Notes: generated by a model not told the origin, from the sequence alone. 64,000 nucleotides of DNA from Leptospirales bacterium (GCA_016788865.1 JAEUSB010000069.1:51477-115476), one strand, 5' to 3'; counted from the first letter of the stretch, positions 21,674 to 30,925 are shown. Program-made: numbers and translations.

Positions 21674-23365
21674 ATGAAGGTAGTTGCAGTCGTCGCTTTG
21701 CTTCTTACGTCGGGACTGCTGGCTCAGGCCACACCTGAGCCGGCTCAGCCCGGGCCAACCCAGGCGAATCCGCCGGAAGAGCAAAAAGACGCGCCTGCAG
21801 CGGACGCCATCCCGGAAACATGGATGGATGGTTTTCGTTGGCGGGCTTTGCTGCGTTTCCGACCAGAATATCGCGGCAACTACGACTTTGATAAGACCAC
21901 AGACGACCATCAGGAGTTCGTGGGACAAAAGGTTCAATTTGGGTTTGAACGGGATTTCTTTGAAGATGTAACGGCACACGTCACAGTTCAGGATGCGCGG
22001 GTATGGGGCGGTGAAGCTGGATCCAAAACGGGCTTCAACACCGCGAACGACGCAACAGAGCAATCCACGGATATCAGGTCCGCCTGGTTGGAGATGCGGA
22101 ACGTTGGACCACTGGACATTCGGGTGGGAAGGCAGCTCTTTAAACTCGGTGAGGAGCGGCTCGTAGGTTCTGCCGATTGGGCCAATGTTGGTCGCAGCTT
22201 TGACGGGCTGTCGCTGAAACTGAACTCAAGCTGGTATCAGGGGCAATTGCTCGGAGCTGTGCTTTCAGAAGAGGACTCAGACGCGGCGTCTAACGTTACA
22301 AACGTGGGCCCACGGAACTCATCAGGTTTTGTTTTTACATGTGATTCCGTGACGTCCGTCTGTACCATAACGGCCCGGACCGTCCGCGAACAGGGCGATG
22401 CATACCTGGGAAGTTTCTATAATACATTTCTCATAGGGGATCTGGGCCAGATCGAAGCGTATTACATTGGCGTTTACAAGAAATGGATTCAAAGAACCAC
22501 CCCGCTTTCGATTCCTCAGGCAGAATTGATGTCGCAAGACAGAGAGAGGCAGCGGGACAATCGGCACACATTTGGCGGCAGAATCACCAATCGGATGGGG
22601 CCTAAACGCGAAGCGCGTTGGGAATTTCCATTGGATTGGTCCATCGAATACGCAATTCAGCGCGGGCCAACCGGTCGTACCATTGATGCAAGCTGGGATT
22701 ACCTTCGCACCACTGTGCCTACTCCGACCGGTGGCACAGTCCGCGCTTATAAAGAGAAAGAGCACTACAACACCTTCGCCTTCAGTGCAGACGGTGGATA
22801 CACATTCGCAAAACTGGTGCGAATTGGTGCGGCGTATAACGTTGCCAGCGGTGACAGTGATCGTACGGATGGGGTCTCCTCCACTTTCCTGAACTTGTTT
22901 CCAAGCAACCACGGTCTTTACGGCCAGGCTGATATGATAAGTCTGCAGAACATGGTTGGTAAGTCAGCGAATGTTACACTTCTAATGGGCAAATACGGTA
23001 AGCTCAAGGTCGCGGGTTGGACGTTCACGAAACACAGACTACAAGATGCATGGTATGACGGAAGCGGAACAGCGCGAACAGGCGAATCAACAGAATCGCT
23101 TGCGAACACGCGATATACGCCAATTGTTGATGCTTCGGGAAACCGCGCGGCCGGTGAGCTTCGACGGAATCTTCTAAAAGAATACGATTTGACTTACGTG
23201 GTGATGTTTCACAGAATCGAGTTCGGAATGGGGTACAGTGTGGTTCAGGGTGGGGACTCAATCCGTGAAGTTAAGAACGACACGTTAAATACGACTCTTC
23301 TTCGCAAACCTCGCTTTGATCCGCGGGCTGATTTTGGATATTTCATGATGACGATGGCTTTCTAA
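21674..23365 (+). CDS. Alginate-export-type outer-membrane porin
   Basis: Outer-membrane beta-barrel of about 563 aa resembling the alginate_exp (AlgE) family. ATG 21674 begins M-K-V-V-A-V-V-A-L-L-L-T-S-G-L-L-A-Q-A, a signal peptide; ATG 21650 and TTG 21638 are alternatives. A Pro/Ala/Glu-rich linker precedes the barrel. Family features include W-R-A-L-L-R-F-R-P-E-Y-R, T-A-H-V-T-V-Q-D-A-R-V-W-G-G, R-S-A-W-L-E, R-V-G-R-Q-L-F-K-L-G-E-E-R-L-V-G and W-A-N-V-G-R-S-F-D-G-L. The C-terminus M-M-T-M-A-F ends in Phe, as barrels do. Substrate is unknown. It follows the FecR-haem gene almost without a gap and precedes an acyltransferase gene. Confidence 0.85.
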   Translation: MKVVAVVALLLTSGLLAQATPEPAQPGPTQANPPEEQKDAPAADAIPETWMDGFRWRALLRFRPEYRGNYDFDKTTDDHQEFVGQKVQFGFERDFFEDVTAHVTVQDARVWGGEAGSKTGFNTANDATEQSTDIRSAWLEMRNVGPLDIRVGRQLFKLGEERLVGSADWANVGRSFDGLSLKLNSSWYQGQLLGAVLSEEDSDAASNVTNVGPRNSSGFVFTCDSVTSVCTITARTVREQGDAYLGSFYNTFLIGDLGQIEAYYIGVYKKWIQRTTPLSIPQAELMSQDRERQRDNRHTFGGRITNRMGPKREARWEFPLDWSIEYAIQRGPTGRTIDASWDYLRTTVPTPTGGTVRAYKEKEHYNTFAFSADGGYTFAKLVRIGAAYNVASGDSDRTDGVSSTFLNLFPSNHGLYGQADMISLQNMVGKSANVTLLMGKYGKLKVAGWTFTKHRLQDAWYDGSGTARTGESTESLANTRYTPIVDASGNRAAGELRRNLLKEYDLTYVVMFHRIEFGMGYSVVQGGDSIREVKNDTLNTTLLRKPRFDPRADFGYFMMTMAF

Positions 23366-24120
23366 TGGGACTTCCCGCAAATCCAGTTAAACGCACCGCG
23401 TATCGCTTTGTTACTAGCTTCTTTGCCTCAATCAGCACTATTCTGCTGTCAATCTATCAGGCCACCCTTGAGTTTGAGATTGAAGGGGAAGACAATCTTC
23501 GGCTCTTAAAAGCGCGCGGCAAGAATTACGTGGCCGCAGTATGGCATACGTTTGTGGACGCGGCTGTCTTCTGCCTTCATCACCGCAACCTGTGTATTTA
23601 TTCTGATCACCCGCGCACGCCGGAGTATGAACGTAGCTGGACACATTTCTTTCGCGAGATTGGACTCAAAACCATCCGTGCGCTTGGATTCGACGTGCTC
23701 GATGCTTCGCTTGGAAAGCAATCGGCGGGAATCATAAACTTTATCAAGAAGATTCAAAGTGGAAGTCCCGCGCTTGTAGCACCGGACGGTCCACACGGAC
23801 CAATTTATGAGGCCAAGCCCGGCGTACTCTACATGGCACGCAAGGCCGGGAGTTGCGTCCTGCCGATTGGTGTTGGTTTCTCGCGTAGAATCGTCGGCCC
23901 AAACTGGGATGACTTCAATCTACCATTGCCATTTTCGCGTGTTGCAATCGTAATCGGGGAGCCTTTTGAACCTACCGGTGAAATGACGGAAGAAGAGCTG
24001 AAGAAGCAGGCTTTAGTACTTGAGGGAATGCTCGATAAACTTTGCTTTAGAGCAAACGAAATACTGTTTGGAGCAAGTGGAGCCCCTAGCGCGGCCGAGC
24101 CAGGAAAAGCGTCAGCATAA
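23365..24120 (+). CDS. DUF374 lysophospholipid acyltransferase family protein
   Basis: Inner-membrane-associated acyltransferase of the DUF374 (LPLAT) family, 251 aa. An N-terminal hydrophobic segment (about 12-30) leads to the acyltransferase core. In place of the usual H-x4-D it shows V-W-H-T-F-V-D with His/Asp, then P-D-G-P-H-G-P (about 139), E-A-K-P-G-V-L-Y-M-A-R-K and L-P-I-G-V-G-F-S-R-R. Such proteins are linked to lipid A or phospholipid acylation; the acceptor is not known. The start codon overlaps the porin stop (TAATG). The last 35 nt overlap a convergent gene. Confidence 0.87.
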   Translation: MGLPANPVKRTAYRFVTSFFASISTILLSIYQATLEFEIEGEDNLRLLKARGKNYVAAVWHTFVDAAVFCLHHRNLCIYSDHPRTPEYERSWTHFFREIGLKTIRALGFDVLDASLGKQSAGIINFIKKIQSGSPALVAPDGPHGPIYEAKPGVLYMARKAGSCVLPIGVGFSRRIVGPNWDDFNLPLPFSRVAIVIGEPFEPTGEMTEEELKKQALVLEGMLDKLCFRANEILFGASGAPSAAEPGKASA

Positions 24121-24463
24121 TAATCGACCACAGGAAGCCGCCAAATAGCAGCGGTAACGCCAGGAGGAGTGCCAGGCTCTTTCCAACAACAAATACAGAA
24201 CCCAGTCCCAACGCTGACAATGCACAAACAGTGGCCCAGGCATAGATCTGCAATCTACCGACCGGACGCGCTGGTCTCCCACGATTGAACAATCCACGTT
24301 TGCCCTGTCGTGATCCCCCGCGTCGCTCCTGGGCTGTTTGCGCGTGGGCATGATCCTCCTGACCCGGTTGCAGAAAATCAAAGTTGATATTTCCGCGACG
24401 AAACGCGCGTTCAACACTGGCCTCCATTTGTCTTGAGGCGTTTGGATTCTCTTCCTGCGTCAT
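24086..24463 (-). CDS. Small two-TM membrane protein
   Basis: Unrecognised 125-aa protein. The N-terminal 65 residues are polar and basic (G-S-R-Q-G-K-R-G-L-F-N-R-G-R-P), and two TM helices follow (about 73-93 and 95-117), so the N-terminus is probably cytoplasmic. The start overlaps the stop of the 24460 gene (ATGA), indicating one operon. The 3' end runs 35 nt into the convergent acyltransferase gene. Function unknown. Confidence 0.6.
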   Translation of the reverse strand: MTQEENPNASRQMEASVERAFRRGNINFDFLQPGQEDHAHAQTAQERRGGSRQGKRGLFNRGRPARPVGRLQIYAWATVCALSALGLGSVFVVGKSLALLLALPLLFGGFLWSIIMLTLFLARPR

Positions 24464-25086
24464 TTAGCCTGTTTCTCCGCCACGAGGCTGGCTACAAGTT
24501 TCTCGTACTTTTCGACTTCCCCCTGGAGTAATTCAAACCTGCGCGAGAGATAGCCGGTATAGAGGCCCACGAGCCAGAAGCCTGAGACTTTCAGAATTTC
24601 CTTCTGGAAGCCAGGGATGTCAAACCGTGGGAAATATTGATATGTTAGAACAAGGACATATAAAACGTTAAACGACATTACGCCAACAATGGCGAGGCGC
24701 ATTCCATAACGCAGAGCATTGGAAACGATTACAATGAAATAAACGATGAAGAACATGGATTCGCTTCCCCCCGTGGGGATGATTACAAGCGAAACTGCGA
24801 TCAAGTCAGCGACCATGGTAACATATTTGATAACCGGAGAGAATGTTCCCGTGTTGTTTCCTTCGCGGATTGCAAGTGTTACTGCCAGGTTTGCGATAAC
24901 GACGAATGCGCTTACACCGGCCACATAGAACCAGCCCAACATCTTTGAACCGCCAATTTGCGATCCAATTCCAGTCTCGATCAAATAGCCCAGATATCCG
25001 GAAACGACAACTGCAAGGAGCCAGCGTACGCCTGCCTTGTTCTTCTCGTTCTTGATTTCCCAGGCTGCTTTTTCTGGTCTACCCAT
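24460..25086 (-). CDS. Integral membrane protein resembling a sensor-kinase membrane domain
   Basis: About 208 aa with five or six predicted TM helices followed by a C-terminal coiled coil (R-F-E-L-L-Q-G-E-V-E-K-Y-E-K-L-V-A-S-L). The layout is that of the N-terminal membrane part of certain sensor kinases and cyclases, with the helical stalk present but no output domain. ATG 25086 is preferred over TTG 25101. It is 37 nt downstream of the MFS transporter gene and overlaps the following small membrane-protein gene. It may be a stand-alone sensor or a truncated relic; no frameshifted output domain is visible downstream. Confidence 0.62.
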   Translation of the reverse strand: MGRPEKAAWEIKNEKNKAGVRWLLAVVVSGYLGYLIETGIGSQIGGSKMLGWFYVAGVSAFVVIANLAVTLAIREGNNTGTFSPVIKYVTMVADLIAVSLVIIPTGGSESMFFIVYFIVIVSNALRYGMRLAIVGVMSFNVLYVLVLTYQYFPRFDIPGFQKEILKVSGFWLVGLYTGYLSRRFELLQGEVEKYEKLVASLVAEKQAK

Positions 25087-25123
25087 GCTCAATCTCGCCA
25101 ACGTTCGGGCTCTGGTGTCAACT

Positions 25124-26653
25124 TCATTCCTGTGGTTTTAACTTCCAGGTGAACGCAAGTGTCGCAATGGAAAGAGCCACCGCAACGGCAATGAAAACGA
25201 GCACTGCAGTCCAGCCACTCCCCTCCGCCAGTCTTCCGAGTATTCCGGACTGAAAGGCTTTGCCCAGATAACCCCAGAATCCAATAAATCCCGCAGCGGC
25301 GCCCACGGCCTTCTTGGACGTGAAGTCTAACCCCGCGACGCCCAGAAGCATTACTGGCGGATAGACAAAGAAGCCCACGACTCCGAATAACGCGATGTGA
25401 GCCCAGAGATATCCCGGGGGCATGAGGATCATTCCACCCATGGCCGCGAGTATTGGGATCATGCAGAGCAGACTTACCATTCCCCGGCGTCCATCCGCCT
25501 TGTCAGAGATCCATCCAATTAAAAGTGTACTCACAATAGCAGAACCTTCAAACACGAATGTGCTGATGCCACCACTCTGAATGGTTGCATTCTTGGCCTC
25601 TTTGAGATACGTGGGACCCCAATCCACCAGGCTGTATCGAACGATGTAGACAAAGAAGTTTGCCAGGGCAAAGGTCCAGATAATGCGATTCTTCAATACC
25701 TGATCCACAAGTAGTTTCTTGAACGAGAGTTCCTGTTCATGGCTTTCATGCGCTGCCGCTTCGACAGCCTGAGATTTTTGCCGCTCGCCTACGGGATTGT
25801 AGGTTCTGTTTCCGCGCAGGACGCCAACCACCCAGAAAGCGGCGGGGACAATAAAAAGATTCAGAATGGAAATTGCTGCCGGTAAATCTTCCGGGCGCAG
25901 GAGAGCAACACAGAGTGGGATCACGACTGCGTTGATCCCGAGAATGGCCGCGATAAGTATCACCAGATACAGTTGGTTCGATAGCAGGGGGAACTCCTCG
26001 ATTGGACGAATGCCAAGCGATTGGGGTGTGTCGCGCAGACGATACATCAGATAGAACGCAACAATCACAGCTATTATTCCGGGAACATAGAAAGCAGATC
26101 TCCAGCCCCAGTGCGCGGCACATGCAGCTGCAAGCACTCCGATTAGCCCGCCACCAATATTGTGCGCAATGTTCCAGAACCCAAAGACCGTTCCACGTTC
26201 TTCTTTGGAATACCAGTGTCCCAGAGATCGACCGCAGGGCGGCCAACCGGCACCCTGAACAAAGCCGTTTAACGTCCACAGAACAACGTGCACCCAGAAA
26301 TTAGAGCTGGCCCCAAATGCGAAGTTGCAGCCCGCCGATAATAGCAGCCCGGCTGGCATGAACATACGCGGGTTGGATTTGTCGGAAAGCGCCCCCAGTA
26401 CAAACTTACCCAGTGCGTACGCAAGGCTGGTGACCATTAGAATGATTCCAATGTCTCCTTTATCGTACGCGAGCTCTGCGCCAGCTTCCTTAGCAACGAT
26501 CTGGAAGTTTGTCCGAGTAAAATAGTAAAACGTGTAACCAATGAACGTGGCCTCGAGAATCTGCCAACGGAGGCCTGGGATGCGTTGATTCTGCTCGCCT
26601 GTCGGGAGCAAAGGTCTGTGCGGTGCTGGTTGGAAGAACTGGAGGAGTTGCAT
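25124..26653 (-). CDS. MFS transporter of the organophosphate:phosphate antiporter (GlpT/UhpT) type
   Basis: Twelve-TM major-facilitator carrier, 509 aa, probably exchanging a sugar phosphate or glycerol phosphate for inorganic phosphate. Typical segments are F-I-G-Y-T-F-Y-Y-F-T-R-T-N-F after a cytoplasmic N-terminus, L-A-Y-A-L-G-K-F-V-L-G-A-L-S-D-K, N-G-F-V-Q-G-A-G-W-P-P-C-G-R-S-L-G-H-W-Y-S-K-E-E-R-G (the OPA signature), and the second-half motif L-I-G-W-I-S-D-K-A-D-G-R-R-G. An unusually long central loop (residues about 285-310) is charged. The substrate among glycerol-3-phosphate, hexose-6-phosphate and related compounds cannot be chosen from sequence alone. Confidence 0.87.
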   Translation of the reverse strand: MQLLQFFQPAPHRPLLPTGEQNQRIPGLRWQILEATFIGYTFYYFTRTNFQIVAKEAGAELAYDKGDIGIILMVTSLAYALGKFVLGALSDKSNPRMFMPAGLLLSAGCNFAFGASSNFWVHVVLWTLNGFVQGAGWPPCGRSLGHWYSKEERGTVFGFWNIAHNIGGGLIGVLAAACAAHWGWRSAFYVPGIIAVIVAFYLMYRLRDTPQSLGIRPIEEFPLLSNQLYLVILIAAILGINAVVIPLCVALLRPEDLPAAISILNLFIVPAAFWVVGVLRGNRTYNPVGERQKSQAVEAAAHESHEQELSFKKLLVDQVLKNRIIWTFALANFFVYIVRYSLVDWGPTYLKEAKNATIQSGGISTFVFEGSAIVSTLLIGWISDKADGRRGMVSLLCMIPILAAMGGMILMPPGYLWAHIALFGVVGFFVYPPVMLLGVAGLDFTSKKAVGAAAGFIGFWGYLGKAFQSGILGRLAEGSGWTAVLVFIAVAVALSIATLAFTWKLKPQE

Positions 26654-26712
26654 ACTCGATGCTGGTAATGCGTGTGAATTCCGTCAAACCAAGAATCCGG
26701 AAAAAGGATTGC

Positions 26713-27216
26713 ATGAACCCAGGCTTGCTACACAGTAAAGATATGGGTGAAAGATCTGCAATGGACGAGGTATCGCAAGGGCGCATTGCGGAACTGGAGC
26801 GCGCCCTGGAAGCCATACGGCGAAAGGATCGAATCCTCACAGAAAGCCAGTCAACACTTGGCCGTGTCCTGGCATCAGTTCCCGTGATTATTTACGTTTA
26901 TGATCTACTTGAACGCAAAAACGTCTACATCAACCGCGATATGACAGATTTCCTGGGTTATTCGGCGGAACAGATTCAAGCCATGGGCTCTGATGTGCTC
27001 GCTACTCTGATTCACGCAGAAGACCTTCCCGTAGCCGTTCAGCATCATGCGCGCCTGCTTCATGCGGAACCTGGCGTCGCTCTACAAACCAAATATCGCA
27101 TGAAGACCGTGACTGGCGGTTGGCGGTGGTTTCTTTCAAGCGACGTTCCGTTTGAAAAAGAGATTGGGTCTCCAACACGTTTCATTCTGGGTTGCGCGCA
27201 GGTCTTGCCAGACTGA
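26713..27216 (+). CDS. Single PAS-domain protein without output domain
   Basis: Cytoplasmic protein of 167 aa. A short coiled coil (I-A-E-L-E-R-A-L-E-A-I-R-R-K-D-R) leads into one PAS domain of the PAS_3 type: S-V-P-V-I-I-Y-V-Y-D, Y-I-N-R-D-M-T-D-F-L-G-Y-S, I-H-A-E-D-L-P, then Y-R-M-K-T-V-T-G-G-W-R-W-F-L-S. No kinase, cyclase or HTH follows. ATG 26713 has AAGG at good spacing and leaves 59 nt to the divergent transporter start. It may act as a ligand-sensing partner in trans. The neighbouring beta-propeller gene begins in another frame near its end. Confidence 0.75.
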   Translation: MNPGLLHSKDMGERSAMDEVSQGRIAELERALEAIRRKDRILTESQSTLGRVLASVPVIIYVYDLLERKNVYINRDMTDFLGYSAEQIQAMGSDVLATLIHAEDLPVAVQHHARLLHAEPGVALQTKYRMKTVTGGWRWFLSSDVPFEKEIGSPTRFILGCAQVLPD

Positions 27217-27296
27217 AGCTGGTTACAATGAAATTGCGCGGTCGGGGAGAGGTTGGTAAGCGGTTCTGCACGCTGTGCGATATTGCACTACTCTCA

Positions 27297-28532
27297 ATGC
27301 GCGCAGGAAGGTTGGCCTGCCTTCTGATTGCAACATCCTTCTTCGCCGATTGTAAAGTACCAAGCGGTTGTCTGGGCTCAGATCCGTCCTGTTCCCTGTT
27401 GTCCTTGCTTGTGTTTAACAAAGTATCGGTCCCACGTTTTCTCTACGCAACCAACACTGCCGGTGGTATATCGCAGTTCAGATTCAACAAAGATACGGGA
27501 GCCCTGACATCACTCGGAACGGCCACCAGCGCAGGCAATGCTCTCAAGCTTGCCATTGATGACTATGGCACATACGCCGTCTTAGTCTGTGATCTAACCA
27601 ATACCCTCCAGGTATTTCGCATCAACGGGTCAACAGGTTTGCTCACAATGACGGATACGCAGAGCAACGGAGTGATTTCTACGCCCTTTCCGGCTGTAAT
27701 TGATTCCGCTCACAGCGTAGTCCATGTTCCTATGAACGGCGGATCCCAGATCATAACCTATTCGATTAATGCATCGGGGACACTTTCAAACATAGGCAGT
27801 GTCCCAACGGCCGGATCGCTCCAGGCGCTTACAATGCATCCCAGCGGAAACTACGTCATTGCTGCTGCACAGAATAATGCCTACGCTTTCCGCATTAACG
27901 GAAACGGGACGCTGACTCAAACAGGGAATGCGGCGGCTGGCAATGGGCCTTCTCGTCCAGTAATTTCGCCTAACGGTCAATTCGTCTATGTTTCCAACAC
28001 CACTTCGGGAACGATTACCGCGCTTTCTTTTGATTCAAGTTCCGGTTCCCTGACCCTGCTAGAACATGAACCAACCGCAGCTGCCATCCAGGGCGCCATC
28101 AATTCGACCGGTACGATCATAGCCGCGACGGACAATACAAATCCCACAACACTCTTTTCGCATACCATTCAATCCAATGGATTTCTGCAAAATACTGGCA
28201 CCCTGGCGTATGGCACTGGCGGAAGCAATCAAGCACCGCTCTTTGCGCCTGCTTCCAATGTTGTGTATGTACCCCTCCCTTCGCTCGGTGTTGTTTCCAT
28301 GACAACCGTGTCGACATCAGTGGCACCAGTTCAGACGGCTCAAATTGCTTCAACAGGGGGCCTTGCCAATCCTGTGTTGGATCCGACTGGCAAGTACGTC
28401 TATATGCCCTCTAACGCGAATAGTCTGATTGCAAGTTTCAAAGTACAGCCGGATGGCCAGCTCTCCTTTCTCACGACGTACCCCGCAAGCGGGGCCGTCA
28501 ATGTTACGATTGCCTCGTTCTTTGAATTTTAG
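27297..28532 (+). CDS. Beta-propeller (lactonase-like) lipoprotein
   Basis: Exported protein of about 411 aa. With ATG 27297 the N-terminus M-R-A-G-R-L-A-C-L-L-I-A-T-S-F-F-A-D-C forms a signal peptide with a loose spirochaete-type lipobox (Cys19). The start is uncertain, because ATG 27228 is also in frame and neither has a good Shine-Dalgarno. The mature part is a repeating seven-bladed propeller like YVTN/6-phosphogluconolactonase proteins, with recurring F-x-x-N-x-x-T-G-x-L-T and S-P-N-G-x-x-V-Y-V-S-N motifs. Enzyme activity is not evident; surface binding or a structural role is usual. Convergent with the dihaem cytochrome gene, overlapping by 4 nt. Confidence 0.8.
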   Translation: MRAGRLACLLIATSFFADCKVPSGCLGSDPSCSLLSLLVFNKVSVPRFLYATNTAGGISQFRFNKDTGALTSLGTATSAGNALKLAIDDYGTYAVLVCDLTNTLQVFRINGSTGLLTMTDTQSNGVISTPFPAVIDSAHSVVHVPMNGGSQIITYSINASGTLSNIGSVPTAGSLQALTMHPSGNYVIAAAQNNAYAFRINGNGTLTQTGNAAAGNGPSRPVISPNGQFVYVSNTTSGTITALSFDSSSGSLTLLEHEPTAAAIQGAINSTGTIIAATDNTNPTTLFSHTIQSNGFLQNTGTLAYGTGGSNQAPLFAPASNVVYVPLPSLGVVSMTTVSTSVAPVQTAQIASTGGLANPVLDPTGKYVYMPSNANSLIASFKVQPDGQLSFLTTYPASGAVNVTIASFFEF

Positions 28533-29692
28533 TTACAATTTCCTTTCATGGATTGCACCCAGGCGCGGACAAGATCCAACCCCTCTTTGTGTAGCAAGGA
28601 CCTGGCCAACTCCGGCATGCGAATTCCGGCCTCGGTAGAAGTCATTCGATGAATCAGAATCGACCGATCTGGCCGGCCCGGAACAATATCGTACTCCAGA
28701 TTGGCTGATGCCTTTCCGGCTGCGGTTGGCGTTTTGCAGACTCCAATTTTGTGCGTGTCCGTTTCTTCGAGATTCAATAGAACTCCGGAGGTATTGGCCG
28801 GGCCGAGCGCATTGTGGCAATGTCCACAATTTGAGTCCAGATAAGCCCGGGACCTTTCCTCAAGCGAGGAGGCGGTGTCGGTATAGTCGACGTTAGCCGG
28901 AATATTTTTCAGAATGGGTGCAGGGTCATGCGCTGGGAGGCCGCTCAGAATTTTTTCCTGGGTCCAGTGCGCCAACTGATTGGCTTTCCCGGACGGGTAT
29001 GCATATTCACGGTTCAGCTGTCGCGCCTTTGGCCCGATGGGAACCATGACCTTCTCATCGTTGATCTTTGTAATATGGCAACCCTGACATTGCGCCTGAT
29101 TGGGAACGGAATAAGTAAACGAGACCGGGGTTTTTGTAAAACTAAAGGACTCCACCGGAATTTCTCCGCCAGTGATCTCCAGTATTGCTTCCGTTCCTTC
29201 TTTGTTCCAGATGTAAGGCAGCCCAATCCAACCCCTGGAAGTATGTACCAGCAACCTGGTTTCGAGTATCAAGAAATCCTGAGTAGACGGAAACTCGGTG
29301 GTTTCTTTCATCCCGGGTTTGCGCGGATAGTAGAACGTCTTTGTAAAGATGGTACCCACCGGGAAATCGAGTACGCCTGTTTGTGTATACTTTGCGGTTT
29401 CTCCCGATGGCACGTAGACGGTTCGGAATTTCAATGCGTAGTCGGAAAAGAGCGGGGTGTTCAAGTCGTAAGGAATCAGCTCTGGCCGAATCTTAATTCC
29501 CCCCTCGCCCTGAGTGAATAGTTTCCATTCTGACAATTTAGAAGGGAAGTCTTCCGAGTAGAATTGGACTCCGTCCTTTTTTTTGCAATCTGCCAGAGTG
29601 ATTGCGTTTCCCAGAACAAAGAGCGCGAAAGCGACTCGCAGGACGGTCGCAACGGAAGGAACAAAGCCCGCGGATCGCTTTTGCGCTTTCAT
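28529..29692 (-). CDS. SO2930-family dihaem c-type cytochrome lipoprotein
   Basis: Exported redox protein of 387 aa. The signal sequence ends in L-A-D-C-K-K-K, a likely lipobox. The middle has the family's K-L-S-E-W-x-L-F and Y-D-L-N-T-P-L-F-S-D-Y-A-L-K-F-R segments, and two c-type haem motifs, C-Q-G-C-H (about residue 205) and C-G-H-C-H (about 290). This matches the SO2930-type cytochromes of Shewanella and other bacteria, whose electron partner is unknown. Its start directly abuts the stop of the beta-helix lipoprotein gene, and the Shine-Dalgarno TGGAG lies in that gene's last codons. That pairing is the conserved arrangement for the family. Likely an outer- or inner-membrane-anchored periplasmic electron carrier. 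Confidence 0.9.
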   Translation of the reverse strand: MKAQKRSAGFVPSVATVLRVAFALFVLGNAITLADCKKKDGVQFYSEDFPSKLSEWKLFTQGEGGIKIRPELIPYDLNTPLFSDYALKFRTVYVPSGETAKYTQTGVLDFPVGTIFTKTFYYPRKPGMKETTEFPSTQDFLILETRLLVHTSRGWIGLPYIWNKEGTEAILEITGGEIPVESFSFTKTPVSFTYSVPNQAQCQGCHITKINDEKVMVPIGPKARQLNREYAYPSGKANQLAHWTQEKILSGLPAHDPAPILKNIPANVDYTDTASSLEERSRAYLDSNCGHCHNALGPANTSGVLLNLEETDTHKIGVCKTPTAAGKASANLEYDIVPGRPDRSILIHRMTSTEAGIRMPELARSLLHKEGLDLVRAWVQSMKGNCN

Positions 29693-30925
29693 CTATTTTA
29701 CTCCAGGGATGCTGATGGGCGCAATCGGTGGATAGGAACAGTTGTGGGCTGCGAGATCGCGCTTGATGTTGGACATATTCCCGGGTGCATCAAAGTTCGC
29801 GAAATCCGCCGGTCCATTGTCGCGGAAGCAAATGTTCTTATCTTTTGGAAGGCCGTCTGGATACTTTGTTTTGTTTACAATTCCGTCCCAGAGCATTTGT
29901 GGAAACGGCTCACCCAATTTGGCTTTCAAACCTGTGACTGCCACTTTGGAAGCAAGATTGTTACCACCGGTTGGATCTTTTCCGCCGCCGCTCACTTTGT
30001 TGTTATGAACGTGGATGGATTCTGGATACGGATCGTAGTTCTTGTCTTTGATTGGTTTGTCCGTGATCAGATAGGAGACAACGAGAATGTTCGCCGTAAT
30101 GTTATCCGTAATTGTATTTTCAAAGGCCTCGATATTGTCGTTTGCCATGATCATAAGGCCTGTTCCATTGGGAACAGTCGCCACTATGTTACCGGACGGG
30201 GCAAAGTTCTTTGTGTTGTTCTTTGTGATTTCATTCTTGAAGATGCGTGTATTCTTTCCGCCCTGGACTGGAAGATCGGGAAGATCAAACACAAGAATTC
30301 CGCCAGTATTGTTAGTTGCCACGTTTTCGTAAACGTCTGCAAAGACTGAATTTTCAATCTCGATTCCGGCAACGTTTTGCTCTGCGCGATTCCTACGAAC
30401 AATGATATTCCGGGACTGGCCAATGTAAATGCCTGCGTCTGATGCTCCGATTGCTACGGAATCCTCGACCAACACGTTCTCGCATTGAACGGGATAAATT
30501 CCGTAGGCCCCATTGGATTCCTGTGGCCCGGACGTCCATTCGGTCTTAACGCGTCGAACGGTTACGTTTTTGGCCCCATTGATCTTAATGGCATCTTTGG
30601 TGGTATCCTGAATGGTAAGGTCTTCGATCAGGAAGTCTCCTTGAGAAACCAGGAGCCCGGCAGCGCCCTCTTTTTGCCCCTTGAATGAAAGGATGGTCTT
30701 ATCCATTCCGGCGCCCTTGATTGTGACACCTTTCTCGGCAAGAGTCAGGGCGCGGTCCAGGCGAAATGTTCCGGCCGGAAGGTTGATCACAGAGCCTGGT
30801 TTTGCAGTCAGCAGGCTCTCTTGTAGTTTCTTCTGGAAGTTGGCTTCATCTTGACTGATGGAAATTTCCTGCTTTTTGCAAGCGATGACCAACAATGCGA
30901 GCATGAGTATGATTGTCTTTTGCAT
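29693..30925 (-). CDS. Right-handed parallel beta-helix lipoprotein, partner of the SO2930 cytochrome
   Basis: Lipoprotein of 410 aa. M-Q-K-T-I-I-L-M-L-A-L-L-V-I-A-C gives a lipobox at Cys16. The mature part is a parallel beta-helix (NosD/pectate-lyase-like) with many short rungs such as N-V-T-V-R-R-V, N-V-L-V-E-D-S-V, N-I-I-V-R-R-N-R-A and T-R-I-F-K-N-E-I. The C-terminal region has conserved D-N-G-P-A-D-F-A-N-F-D and an H-N-C-S-Y-P-P tail. AAGGGG precedes the ATG. It is co-transcribed with the dihaem cytochrome gene with zero spacing. The function of the pair is not established; one idea is a scaffold or substrate binder for the cytochrome. Confidence 0.87.
   Translation of the reverse strand: MQKTIILMLALLVIACKKQEISISQDEANFQKKLQESLLTAKPGSVINLPAGTFRLDRALTLAEKGVTIKGAGMDKTILSFKGQKEGAAGLLVSQGDFLIEDLTIQDTTKDAIKINGAKNVTVRRVKTEWTSGPQESNGAYGIYPVQCENVLVEDSVAIGASDAGIYIGQSRNIIVRRNRAEQNVAGIEIENSVFADVYENVATNNTGGILVFDLPDLPVQGGKNTRIFKNEITKNNTKNFAPSGNIVATVPNGTGLMIMANDNIEAFENTITDNITANILVVSYLITDKPIKDKNYDPYPESIHVHNNKVSGGGKDPTGGNNLASKVAVTGLKAKLGEPFPQMLWDGIVNKTKYPDGLPKDKNICFRDNGPADFANFDAPGNMSNIKRDLAAHNCSYPPIAPISIPGVK

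Noticed and set aside
29564..30349. 261-aa plus-strand ORF over the beta-helix lipoprotein gene
   Set aside because: Shadow of a real gene; its Val/Cys/Phe-rich product has no coherent fold.
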